The notes below the pieces were generated by a model. That model did no database searches, was not told where the DNA came from, and was given only the letters and a program-made list of their open reading frames with translations. From Gnetum montanum (taxonomy: Eukaryota; Streptophyta; Gnetopsida; Gnetales; Gnetaceae), in contig MNCI01013723.1 of the NCBI GenBank assembly GCA_015680685.1, forward strand, positions 393,850 to 457,849: DNA of 64,000 nt, written 5' to 3'. Below are positions 9,786 through 19,268 of this stretch, one piece after another; within the stretch, counting starts at the first letter, position 1, and the number at the start of each line of letters is the position of its first letter. The position numbers were made by a program, and so were the translations under genes.

Positions 9786-11649
9786 CATTCAAAGCCCTCA
9801 ATTCCTTTTGTATTTTTGTTTTACATATTTTTGTTTTGCACATTTTTCAAATTTACTTATTTTTTTTACACCATCATTCACAATTTTACTATTTCTTTGT
9901 TTGATTTACTTTTATTCATCTTACAATAAGTGCTCATGATGGTGGATTGTATTATAATAATGTTGGTTGCTAATGTTTGGTTTTTGCCTTTGATTTTCAA
10001 TGTCCACACTGTCCAATTCATCCATTCATCCATTCAACTCTTTGGTCTCCCTTGGCTTGGAACTGTACTGTCCCTTTTCCTAAATAAACTTGTTAATGGA
10101 TTGGTGGCTTGGTATTCTTCAAACCAAGGAAGAACTCAATGGTTGAAAAGGATGTGACTTCAAGGGGATTCGATGTGGTTGTGCTGGCTATTCTCTTGGG
10201 TACTTAGATGCTTTTCATGGGTTTTTTGCCATTCTGACATTGACCTACTATCATGAAGCTGAGTGAAAATAATAATAATAATAAGTCTTTGCATGGTGTG
10301 GTTCTCATGCAAAAAAAAAAAAACAAAAAAAAAAAAACAAAAAACATGGGAATTCAAAGCACACCCCTTAGACATAATAAAGAAATGGGGATACAAGCAC
10401 TAGTTATGGCACTGGAAAGACATGTTACCCATGTCTAAAGGTTCACTCTAACTAAGGCCCTTTCTCACTTCCTGCTTCTCCATCTTGCTCTCCTTGGAAT
10501 GGTGGTGACTCTTTGGGGAAGCATTCTTGTTGCTTCAAGAGGATGGATTGGTCAAGTGTATTGATGCAAGGTCATTGGATGTAGTTGGTTTGAGTCCAGA
10601 TTTGGAATGAGTTCTACTTAGTCACCTTAACCACACACTACACAAGGGACTTTACATAACTTTGCTCTTGGGATTCCATTTCATCTTCTCCTCTCCATCT
10701 TTCTTTCCATTTTCCACCTCATTGCTAGTTTTATGATTAGTCTATATTTTAGTTGATGCATTGTTTTTCCTTGGTAAATTCTTATGGGTGAGCTTTTAAC
10801 CCTTATTCCATGTGTCATTTCTAGAGCCTACAGACTCTTTGGTTTGTGGGTTTGTCAGGGCATAAAAGGGATAAGCCTACTTTGGGGAGGACCCATTGAC
10901 ATTCCTTTATGGTGCAATTGTTAAATTCTTTTTCTTAAACATTTCTTACAATTAGCAATTTATTATTTCATCCCTATCCATGACATCCATTTTATTGACA
11001 TTATTGTTGTTATTTTTCCCATCTTTCTTATTCCTTCTATTTTTTCCATCTTATTGCTACCGGAGGTTCACTCTTAGTCATGGGGCCCCTATCACAAATT
11101 TTCCCATTCTACTACTTGTTTCACCCCTACATCTTAAGTAGTCAATAGTAATAAACCTCTAACCTAATATCTACCATAACCACAACTCAGCCAATGTGCT
11201 TTATCTTGAGGCAAGGTATCGACTGCATGATGGCTTATCTATCCTTACTAATTCGTGACTGTGTTGTGTGTGTAGATGGTGATCATAAGAATAATGAACT
11301 GGGATAGGAGGGAGCATTCGGGATGAACCAACGCTAGAGCATTTATGAAAGGAAAAAGTTTGGTCATGTGGCTATGGATAAACAACGGAAGGTGCAACCT
11401 CAACATTGGCAGCAATACGCCTCATTTTCTTTTCTTTCTCTTCAAGTTGTCAAATAAGAGTTTGGATGTCATTTATGTACGGTGTTCACCACAATGGTCA
11501 TGAACACCAATGTTGTAATATGCTTTTAGATATGTTCACCAGGCACTTTAAGTCTATCACCTTGTTCCATTGTCAATTTTCATTCAATCAATAATCCTAT
11601 ACCTTCCCAATATTTTGTAAGGAACTCGAGGACAAGTTTTCATTCAGTC
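9786..11649 (+). other. 3' noncoding region of element A
   Basis: About 1.9 kb between integrase and the polypurine tract. No credible protein is seen; the open stretches are short and have no family resemblance. It contains a T-rich start resembling that of F and D, a poly-A stretch (10309-10345), a conserved block (separate entry) and, around 10855-10905, a second short block (GGGCATAAAAGG...AGGACCCA) recognisable in D and E. Unlike element E, there is no env-position ORF here. Confidence 0.75.
10346..10466 (+). other. Conserved post-pol block with stem-loop (A copy)
   Basis: This ~120-bp block is shared with D (rc of ~20385-20515), E (rc of ~51180-51330) and F (60525-60650). The core is GGAATTCAAAGCACA, CACTAGTTATGG and AGACATG-TTACC-CATGTCT, the last being a perfect 7-bp stem with a 5-nt loop at 10418-10436. 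It stands out against poorly conserved flanks. Function unknown; possibilities are packaging, splicing or RNA stability. Confidence 0.7.
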
Positions 11650-11658
11650 ATGGGGGTA
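11650..11658 (+). other. Polypurine tract of element A
   Basis: ATGGGGGTA lies directly before the 3' LTR. The same G-rich string precedes the 3' LTR of D (rc of 19269-19277) and, mutated, those of E, F and I. It would prime plus-strand synthesis. Confidence 0.7.
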
Positions 11659-12484
11659 TGATGAATCGTGATATCGGGACCACGATATCGCATCCTTGAT
11701 ATCAGAGCCTTCCACATAATATCAGGCATCCGATATTGGGACCTTCCTCGTTGCCTATAAATAAGAGACGGGTGCACTTGGTTTGACAATAGATTAGTTA
11801 GACCCTTACCCAAATTCTTGCCTTTTCTCCTTCTTAGAGTTAGAATTATTTCTGCGTGCTCGCAGTAGGAGTCATAAAGTGAACGGATCTCTATTCGAGC
11901 ATTGTGTACTTGAGCACACCTTATGTACGGCAATAAAGATGAACTTTGTGATAAACCTTACAGCATTCAGAATTGATTAATTAATGTTAATTATTGTTAC
12001 TTAATGCTTTCCTTAGTTAATTAATGTTCTCTCTCTCACCCTACAACTCTCCTAAGTAAGCACACTTAGTACGACCACTTTGAGCATGCGTGTAATGCTT
12101 GGTAACCTAGTAACGATTAGCATTTGGTAATCCCAGTAGTGTTGGACTAGTTCAAGATGTGTATGGTAAGTGAGAATGGATGCTGGTGTTAGAACTAGTT
12201 AAAGCATAGTTGAGTAGTTAAATTAAATTAGTTACTTAGTTATCTCTCTCTCCTCCCTTTGTTGCACCAGGACATAAAAACATAAAAAACTATAAAAATC
12301 ATGTACCTCAAGTTTACTTAACCATACAATTGTGTTATATAAGTAAGCTTGGGAAGACAACGATTGAATAACCTGTCCTTGTTCCATAAAGGTGCATAAG
12401 CACTTAGTCCTTGGAATTTGACTGGATTGTGCATGGACACTCGTATTTGTATGGTGGAGTGTAGGGATATCTCACCACTCATCA
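11659..12484 (+). repeat. 3' LTR of element A
   Basis: Matches 2597-3400. It starts TGATGAATCG, has TATAAATA at 11756-11763 and ends ACCACTCATCA. Its U3 holds a GATATC motif cluster longer than that of the 5' LTR by ~20 bp. The flanking 12485-12489 is CTTGG. Confidence 0.92.
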
Positions 12485-13823
12485 CTTGGGCATCTATGCA
12501 GTATTAAGTTGTATTTTCTCATTGCCACATCAAGGGTTTCATGAGTCCCTTGTTTCCATCTGTAGATTTGTTTTCTTAAGTTAAACACCAATGAGAAAGT
12601 TTGATACTTATCTTTGAAGATCTTTAGCATCGTACTCCATATTCTGATTGATTTAGGTTCAAGTGATCAGTGCCAGCTCTTTGCCTCTTTCACAAGTGTT
12701 CTTAGGAACAACTTTAACTTTTCCTAGTTACTTTTGATACTCTATAGGGTGCAGGCATCGTGAAAATCTTGAAGGTGGTATTTTGGATTAGCATTATAGC
12801 CACCTTTAAAACTTGGCATGTTATTCATATTAAGCCATTTGATACAGCTATACCTCATGTTCCTAGTTGGAATGTGTACAACTTCCTGTATGTTAATCAT
12901 ACTGTGAGTTATCATCAAGGGTTCATCATCTTAATCAGGTTTGTGCACTCTATTACAGTAGTGCCCCCTTCTATGCTCATCCCTTTCATGATTTTTGTGA
13001 TTCATATGTCTACACTATTTATACTCTTCATCTTCCAAATTATAATATTTTGATTAATGATCATGATAGTCATGATGATCATGAGTTCTCTTGTCTTCCC
13101 TGTCATGGTCTCTTTACCTTTGCCTCCTTTTGTTAGAGTCTTCTAATGATCATGAGGATGTGGATGAGGCAGTAGGAGAATGGTACCAGCTTGTGCTCCT
13201 ATGATGACTCTATTGTTCTTCTCTATGAAATCCAAAAAGAACTCTTGGCCTTGAGTCCTTCTTGTGAATTTAGTATTTTACCTTCCTTCTGAGTATATCT
13301 GCTAAGTTAGAGCATGATTGATTCTTGATAGGTTCCTCTAATTGGATGATAGACATTTATGATTAGAACTCATGGTTTTTGTGAAGTAGTTTAGTTGTGA
13401 ATTCATCTCCATTGAGCTCTTCCAAGATCATAAGAGAGTTAACCTTGTTTTCTTTATTTTGATCATGTCTAATCTTCATGAATTTGTCTCTTCTTAGCTA
13501 CTCAATGGACTCATAGGGTTTGGTCATGTGTTTGGTCACATGATACCCTTCAAGTGCCTTATTTAGTTTCATCCCCTTAAGTGCAATTTGGAGCATGATG
13601 GGTGTTAAACATTTTGTGGTAGACTAATGTTCCCTTGAAGGCTTCTCCACTTTAATTGGCTATCCTGATAAAAGATGAAGGTGAAATTAGGATAGTAAGG
13701 ATTGTGATGATCATATGAGATCCTTGTTTGCATTGGCATGCTCCAATATTCTTCCTCTTCAATTTTTTCACTACTTATTTGTAGTTCCTTGGCAAGTGAT
13801 AATGTGTCCTTGCTTGAAGCCAT
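12485..13823 (-). pseudogene. gag: Gag N-terminal half of element B
   Basis: Reading starts at ATG 13823 on the - strand, giving 72 open codons beginning MASSKDT. The PNFTFIFYQDSQLKW block matches PNFTFILHQDEQLCW in the A gag. The rest runs with stops and frameshifts through a His/Asp/Arg-rich tract (~13040-13190) and the capsid-like domain (~12700-12830, plus 12485-12650) until element A interrupts it. The order and the 5'-UTR-like interval to the primer site fit an Athila-like gag. Confidence 0.78.
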
Positions 13824-13935
13824 GTTATGGTTTAAGACTTTTTTTAAGTGTGCTTAGTTAGAGTTATAGATTTGAACTTTGTGTTTCAAATACAATGAAC
13901 TTTGTGTAATCAATTACTCAACATACATTGATAAG

Positions 13936-13953
13936 TCCCCAACAACAACACCA
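13936..13953 (-). other. Primer-binding site of element B (tRNA-Asp type)
   Basis: On the - strand it reads TGGTGTTGTTGTTGGGGA, 1 nt after the LTR end. Compared with the tRNA-Asp complement, all differences are C-to-T, i.e. deamination on one strand. Confidence 0.8.
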
Positions 13954-13954
13954 A

Positions 13955-14841
13955 TGATGAGTGATGGAGTAATCCAACACCCAACCATATAAGATATGAG
14001 TGTTCACACATAGCCTGATCATAATTCGTGGACAAGGAAATGTGATTATGCTAATAATTAGTTTGAGTTCATAACCATTGTCTTCCCACATGGAGCTAGT
14101 ATAATCTATGCATATGGTTTAGCTTTGAGTGAGGTATATGATATCTGATGTTGTGTTGGCCATGTCTCCTAGCTGTGATGGTAAAGTGTGGAAATAATTC
14201 TAAGTCTAAGGAAAATAGCAAAACAATCTACTCTAGCCTAGTGTGATGAGTATCCATTCCTGGCATACCATACATACCTTGGGCTCATGTAACAATTACT
14301 AGGATTACCAAGTGAGTTTACTATTGAGCGAATCAAGTGAAACCACTACTGGGTTACCAAATGATTATACTTAATGCTTGAAACCAACCATACTCATTCT
14401 GCATTACTAATGAACAAAGAAAGTAAGGTACTTGAAAATATAAATGATTAAGCTAAGGAAATAGTAAAAGCTATGCTAAGTAAAATAATAAAGCTAAGTG
14501 GATTCTGCAATGATGAAAAGCAATCTCAATCTTTATTTTTGTCATGAACTGTGCCCAAGTACACTTCACTCAAATAAAGATTTTGGACAAATTGCTCAAC
14601 ACCATGCTGTGGGCATTCACTCTATTGCTAAGCTTCAAAATTAAATTGCAAGCATTTTGGTATTGGTTGACTAAATTGTATGTCAAGCCATGTGTCTAAG
14701 TGTTGTATTTTTATAAGCAGGCACATGTCCCATGATATCGAATATTTGATGTCGTAGCTAGGGCTCTATTATTGGATATGCAATATCGTAGCTTTGATAT
14801 CGGATACCCAATATCGTAGCCTTACAAAATGCATTTTATCA
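13955..14841 (-). repeat. 5' LTR of element B
   Basis: An 887-bp LTR in - orientation. On the + strand it starts TGATGAGTGATGG and ends TTTTATCA. It shares with the other LTRs the GGTTACCAA/GTAACAATTACTAGG segment, the rc TATAAAAATA near 14715 and a U3 rich in GATATC/CAATATCG motifs (14735-14820). The border with unrelated DNA at 14842 is sharp, and the primer site abuts the other end. Confidence 0.85.
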
Positions 14842-15736
14842 CTTATTGTTACTCCAAATGATGGTCCCTCTACAACTTCTATACTAATGTACTAAAACTA
14901 TATAAAAAAGGGTTCTTCATCTTCATAACAAAGGTTTTACATGATGACCTATTCACAACCACGGTGAAGTATCTTAATGTTGTTGTTACTCTAAGAAGTT
15001 TGTGAAAATTTTGTAATGTTTCAATTTTCTTTCAGTGGTACTTGGTCAAGCTATCTTAATGTTTCAATTTCTTCAATTGTAGTAGTTGAGCGTATAATAT
15101 AGACACTCATAAATAGATTATGTTTGTTTCATTACAACTCACAAAATTGTGACTCAACAACAATAAAGAATTATGTAAATCTGAAACTTAACCAACCACT
15201 TTACAACAATTAGAAAGAATCCTTCACACGCACAACCAAAGAGGAAGAATGAAGATAATAATTCTAGTAGCTCTTGTTATGTATTCTTTTTCACTTATCT
15301 CGTTGGCTAAATGGAGTTCAAAATATTTGAAGCAGTTTCCTTCTTTCTCCTTTATCTTTTTAAGGATTTTTATTAGCTTTCTTTCAAAGCAACATTAAAA
15401 GGAAGGACCAAATCTAGTTTCTACCTTATTTAGTCTTCAATCCCTTTTTGAGGCTATCTTGAAAAATCAACATCAAAGTTAATATTGTGTGTGTATTGCT
15501 GCATTAGTTTCACCCTTAGTTTTGAAATTGATGTCAAATCCTAAGATCAGCATTAGTTTCCAAGATTGCTTTCCAATAGTTTTTCAACTTATATTCTAAA
15601 ACTAATGTCAACATAAAATTTTCAATTTAGCTCCCAATTCTGATATCAAACTCAGTTCCCAATCTTGATTTCCAATCTTAGCTTTGACATCAATTTTTTC
15701 ATCACTTTCAAATCAACAACCATTGATTTCAATGTC
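14842..15736. other. Unassigned AT-rich spacer with degenerate short repeats
   Basis: No gene is recognisable. From ~15400 on, phrases such as GATGTCAA, CATCAA and TTCCCAATC recur every few tens of bases with variation. The same style continues after the mini element at 17301-17760 and again at 34500-34760. It may be the U3 of an older LTR, but no partner LTR was found. Confidence 0.5.
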
Positions 15737-15741
15737 TATTT

Positions 15742-16217
15742 TGTTAGAGATATGAAGACAAAATTTGTAGTTAACTTGTGTTGAACTTCACTTTTATCTT
15801 GTTTAGTCTTAGAATTTTCTAAAATATGAAAATAAGAGTTAAGATATCTAAAACTTGTTGGAAAAGAAAAAGTGAAGACATGTCTCAGTTAATTATTGGT
15901 TGTTTCCCTTATTGTAATCTTAGATGTTGCTATTTAAATCCATCTTGGGTTGGTTATGGTGAGTGAGTTGAGAGTGTGTGGTCACTTGTGTAAGGGTTGT
16001 TGTGTAGAAACAACTGACTTGTGATCTTTGTAAACATCTCTAGATATTTGTATAGTTTTGAAGATGTTGTAAAAGTTACGAAGTTGCTTTCCTATTTATC
16101 TCCATTATTTCTCTCTCACTCCATTATGCAAGTTTTTATTTCGTTGCTGTGTTAATTTATTTTGTGCTATTAATATTTTGTAATAATGATTTTTGCACAG
16201 TGTGATTTTTTTAAACA
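15742..16217 (+). repeat. 5' LTR of the mini element
   Basis: 476 bp, collinear with 16824-17295. Shared stretches include CATCTTGGGTTGGTTATGG and TTATTTCTCTCTCACTCC. The TATTTAAAT at 15932 is a possible TATA box, also present in the second LTR at 17010. Confidence 0.9.
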
Positions 16218-16219
16218 AG

Positions 16220-16231
16220 TGGTATTGGAGC
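16220..16231 (+). other. Primer-binding site of the mini element (tRNA-Met type)
   Basis: TGGTATTGGAGC differs at two positions from TGGTATCAGAGC, the complement of initiator tRNA-Met used by most plant Copia elements. It lies 2 nt after the LTR. Confidence 0.8.
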
Positions 16232-16428
16232 AAGATTGAGTGAGGTTAAGTTGTGGAATGTTTGTTATTGGTGAGTACAAAAGGTATTATAGGGTGGATT
16301 ATTTGCAGATTTTTTTTCAGTTTCACTGTAGATTATTTCAATAGAAATTGTGTGTACAAGATGGTAAAAATATCTTATTTTTGTTCTCATTGATTAATGA
16401 AACAAATGGAAAAGAAAAGAGATTAGGA

Positions 16429-16470
16429 TGCTAGCACTATCATGAGATTGGACATGTAAATAGGGATTGC
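16429..16470 (+). pseudogene. Relic CCHC zinc knuckle of a Copia-type gag
   Basis: Fourteen codons read C-stop-H-Y-H-E-I-G-H-V-N-R-D-C. The spacing C-x2-[Y]-x4-H-x4-C is that of the Ty1/copia nucleocapsid knuckle. The stop (TAG) and the Tyr (TAT) would each follow from one G-to-A change of Trp and Cys codons. This is the only coding trace in the interior. Confidence 0.65.
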
Positions 16471-16823
16471 TCTATTTTGAGACATAATGATATTGTTTCT
16501 TAGATTTGTTGCTATTGAAGAGACATCTTATTATTATGTTAGAGTATGAGTTACACATATCTTTAGTTTAGTTCAAATTTTGTGTTAGCATGTGTTATGT
16601 TTTTTGGAATAGTATTTGTTAGTGCTGGTGTAATACTACCTCATGTTGTTTTGACTTGAGGAGGCCAAGTCTGTTAGGATGTTTTATGCAGAGATGCTCC
16701 TCAAATGGTTGTGTGCACACCTATGATTTTTCTACATGTTGTGGAAAGCATGTTGTATTGATTGATGAAGTTGTCCTAGCTTATTTTTCATCAGTCTGAG
16801 TGGGTTTTCTTCAAGTGGGAGAT

Positions 16824-17295
16824 TTTTAAAGATGTGAAGATAAGCATTTATAGTTAACTTGCATTGAACTTCACTTATGTCTTATTTGGTTTTAGAATTT
16901 TCTAAAATATGAAAAAAAGTTAAGATCTCTAGAACTTATTGGGGAAAAAAAGCGAAGACATGTCTAAGTTAATTATTGGTTGTTTCCATTATTGTAACCT
17001 TAGATGTCATTATTTAAATCCATCTTGGGTTGGTTATGGTGAGTGAGTTGAGAGTGTGTGGTCTCTTGTGTAAGGTTTGTTGTGTGGAAACAATTGACTT
17101 ATGATCTTTGTAAACATCTCTGGTATCTCTATAGTTTTGAAGATGCTGTAGAAGTTGCAAAGTTGCTTTCATATTTATCTCCCTTATTTCTCTCTCACTC
17201 CATCCTACAAGTTTTTATTTCCCTATTGTTATGTTATTTTTGTGTCAGTAATATTTGTAAATAATGATTTTTGCAAAATTCATAATTTGTTAACA
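16824..17295 (+). repeat. 3' LTR of the mini element
   Basis: 472 bp, homologous to 15742-16217. The first bases have decayed from TGTT to TTTT. It ends TTGTTAACA followed by the target duplication TATTT. Confidence 0.9.
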
Positions 17296-17300
17296 TATTT

Positions 17301-18408
17301 TTCTTCTTTATCTAAATTGATGCATCCAATGTCACTTTTACATTAGTTTTCACCCTTTATATAAAATCAACATAAAAAGATGATGCTCTTTAGTTTCTAT
17401 GTGGCAATGTAAAATGATGCTAAAAAATGCACTAACCTTAATTGACATGGCCTTTTTGTAGCATGTTTTGATGCACAACCAATTTAAGCAAAGACTTTGA
17501 GTACTTAACTTTTAACATCAACTTCATGTTCAATAGTCGTTTGAGGTCTTTTAATGGAGGAATCATTAGCAACTTTGAGAAATCTAAGCTTCTCTGCATT
17601 ACATATCTACAACTTTAAGATCTCAAACACCAAGGCTAAGCATCTTTAACAATGTTGATTTTTTATCTTAATTTTTAACCTTAGTTTTCTTCTTTAGCCT
17701 TAATTCTCAATGTCAATTTTAGTTCTCCTTGGTTTTCCTATCTTTGGAAACTGACATTTAAGTAGCATAGAAGGTCAAATAATTCCATCTACTTGTAATG
17801 ACCAACTAAAGGGTAGTGGCCTTTATATCTTTTCATCAACTCATTTGTAGTGACTTTACTTCCCTTTTTTGTTTTTTGTTTTTTGGTTTGCTTTAGCTTT
17901 CCAAATGTACTCCTCTCGTTTCTCTTAATATCTCATAAGTAGATATATGCTTATTATTTCATCATAACTTGCTATGTATAATCTATATCCTTGTGTTTCA
18001 AATTTAGTTAAGCTTTAGGATTCTTTTCCTCTACTTTCTTTCTATTTTTTATGCATACATTAGAATAGTTTATTTGGTTTACTATTTCAGTGTTAGTTTC
18101 TTTACCATACATATTGGGAATTCATCTCAAACCATTTGTTACCATAAATTTGCATAACTACGTTAATTCTTGCAAGTGTTTCTATCGAACTTTATCTTGC
18201 CTTATCATCTCCTCCATAGTAGTTCTACTTCCCTTATGTTTTAAACTTGCTTTAGCCATTAAAGTACACTCCACTCTATTTACTTATCTCTCATGGGTGG
18301 ATGTATGCTTGTTTCATCATGGGTTTCTCTTTGTAATCTATATTCTTGTGCATTTTAATAAAGCTTTGGGATCCTTTTCCTTTACTTTTCCTTCTCTTAT
18401 TTATTTTA
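17301..18408. other. Unassigned spacer with a diverged tandem duplication
   Basis: No gene is seen. Degenerate repeats continue to ~17760. Then 17830-18110 and 18220-18408 are diverged copies of each other: ACTTCCCTT, TTGCTTTAGC, GTACTCC/GTACACTCC, TCTCTT.ATATCTCAT/TATCTCTCATGGGTGGATGTATGCTTGTTTCATCAT, GTAATCTATAT.CTTGTG and AGCTTT.GGAT.CTTTTCC recur in order. The second copy is cut by element D and resumes at 28443, where TTCATCTCAAACCATTTGT recurs from 18121. Confidence 0.55.
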
Positions 18409-19268
18409 TGATGAGTGGTGAGGTACCCGTATGCTCAACCATACAAATCACAAGGGTTCATTTGCCTACCAGTTGAATTCCATAGACCTTAAGTTCTTAA
18501 GTACACTAGTTCCAGGACATGAAATCTAATCATGACAATCATTTTCTTCTCAATTATACTTGTGGAGCTTGATTATATGGTTAAGTATAATTGAAGCACA
18601 TGATTCTTATTATTTTATATTTTATTTTTCTACGAGTAAGAACAAGTTGAAATGTAATTTATAATCAATTTAACTTAATCTAATTGCTAATCAAGAACTA
18701 ACTATCATAACATAAGTATTCGATCCCACTTTCCATGCACATCCTGAGCATGTATAATGTTGCTGGGTTACCAAACATTAAGCGTTGTTGGGGTTACCAT
18801 GAGTCATATGCATGCTTGAAGTGGTTGTACTTATGTGGTTAATTAATTGACTATTATTAAATCTAATTAGCTTACTTTGGCTTAATTACTTGGAAACATT
18901 AAAGGAAATTGCATAAAACATTAAATACATAGATAAAATATTTAAGCTAGCCAAGGTGCTATAAGGTTTGATTAGGAAGCTCGTCTTTATTTCCGCACAC
19001 ATTGAGATGCTCAAGTGTAACAATGCTCGAATAAAGATCCATACACTCAATAACTCTTGCTGCAGGCACTTTGGAAAATATTCTAACTCTAGAGAAAATA
19101 GACTGCAAGAGCTCTACTATGCTATGACAAAAACTATATGGAAAATGTGTGCCTAAGCACTATATTTATAGGCTGGCACATATCCCACGATATTAGATAT
19201 CCAACATTTCATCTTGGGACATGATATTGCATACCTGATATTAGAGCTAGGCAAAACACTATTCATCA
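18409..19268 (-). repeat. 3' LTR of element D
   Basis: 860 bp. On the + strand it starts TGATGAGTGG and ends ATTCATCA, followed by TACCCCCAT, the complement of the polypurine tract. U3 motifs of the GATATT/GATATC type lie at 19180-19250, and a TATATTTATAGG (rc TATAAATATA) near 19160 is the TATA region. Confidence 0.9.

Larger units (their letters stand above)
2597..12484 (+). mobile_element. Element A: complete Athila-like Ty3/gypsy retrotransposon (decayed)
   Basis: This is a 9.9-kb element with two LTRs (804 and 826 bp) that begin TGATGA and end TCATCA. It has a tRNA-Asp-like primer-binding site, gag, protease, RT, RNase H and integrase in Ty3/gypsy order, a ~1.9-kb noncoding tail and a short polypurine tract. 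Flanking 5-mers are ATTGG and CTTGG (one mismatch). Removing the element joins two halves of the gag of element B, as expected for a nested insertion. In ~200 aligned LTR bases I count about 16 differences, so it is old. Stops and at least one frameshift interrupt every domain. Confidence 0.93.
15742..17295 (+). mobile_element. Mini LTR element (TRIM/TR-GAG-like, Copia type)
   Basis: 1554 bp in total, with LTRs at 15742-16217 and 16824-17295 and an internal part of 606 bp. Flanks show a perfect 5-bp target duplication TATTT (15737-15741 and 17296-17300). The LTR begins TGTTAGAGATATGAAG and ends AAACA/TAACA. Next to the 5' LTR is a primer site of the tRNA-Met type, and before the 3' LTR a short AAGTGGGAGA purine tract. 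The interior is too small for pol. It does contain an in-frame remnant of a CCHC knuckle, so it is either a deletion derivative of a Copia element or a gag-only element. Confidence 0.92.

Noticed and set aside
9648-10157. Two adjoining hydrophobic + strand open frames after integrase in A, possibly an envelope-like gene
   Set aside because: No homologous reading in D or F, T-rich composition, and the ORF-bearing elements E and I have an unrelated protein at this position.
10253-10438. Lys-rich open frame
   Set aside because: Produced by a poly-A tract inside the noncoding tail of A.
11640-11933. 97-codon - strand open frame
   Set aside because: Lies entirely across the start of the A 3' LTR; the same DNA in the 5' LTR does not keep the frame.
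18090-18476. 128-codon hydrophobic + strand open frame, resembling a membrane protein
   Set aside because: Crosses the border into the D LTR at 18409 and covers a diverged tandem duplication; hydrophobicity comes from T-richness. No family resemblance.
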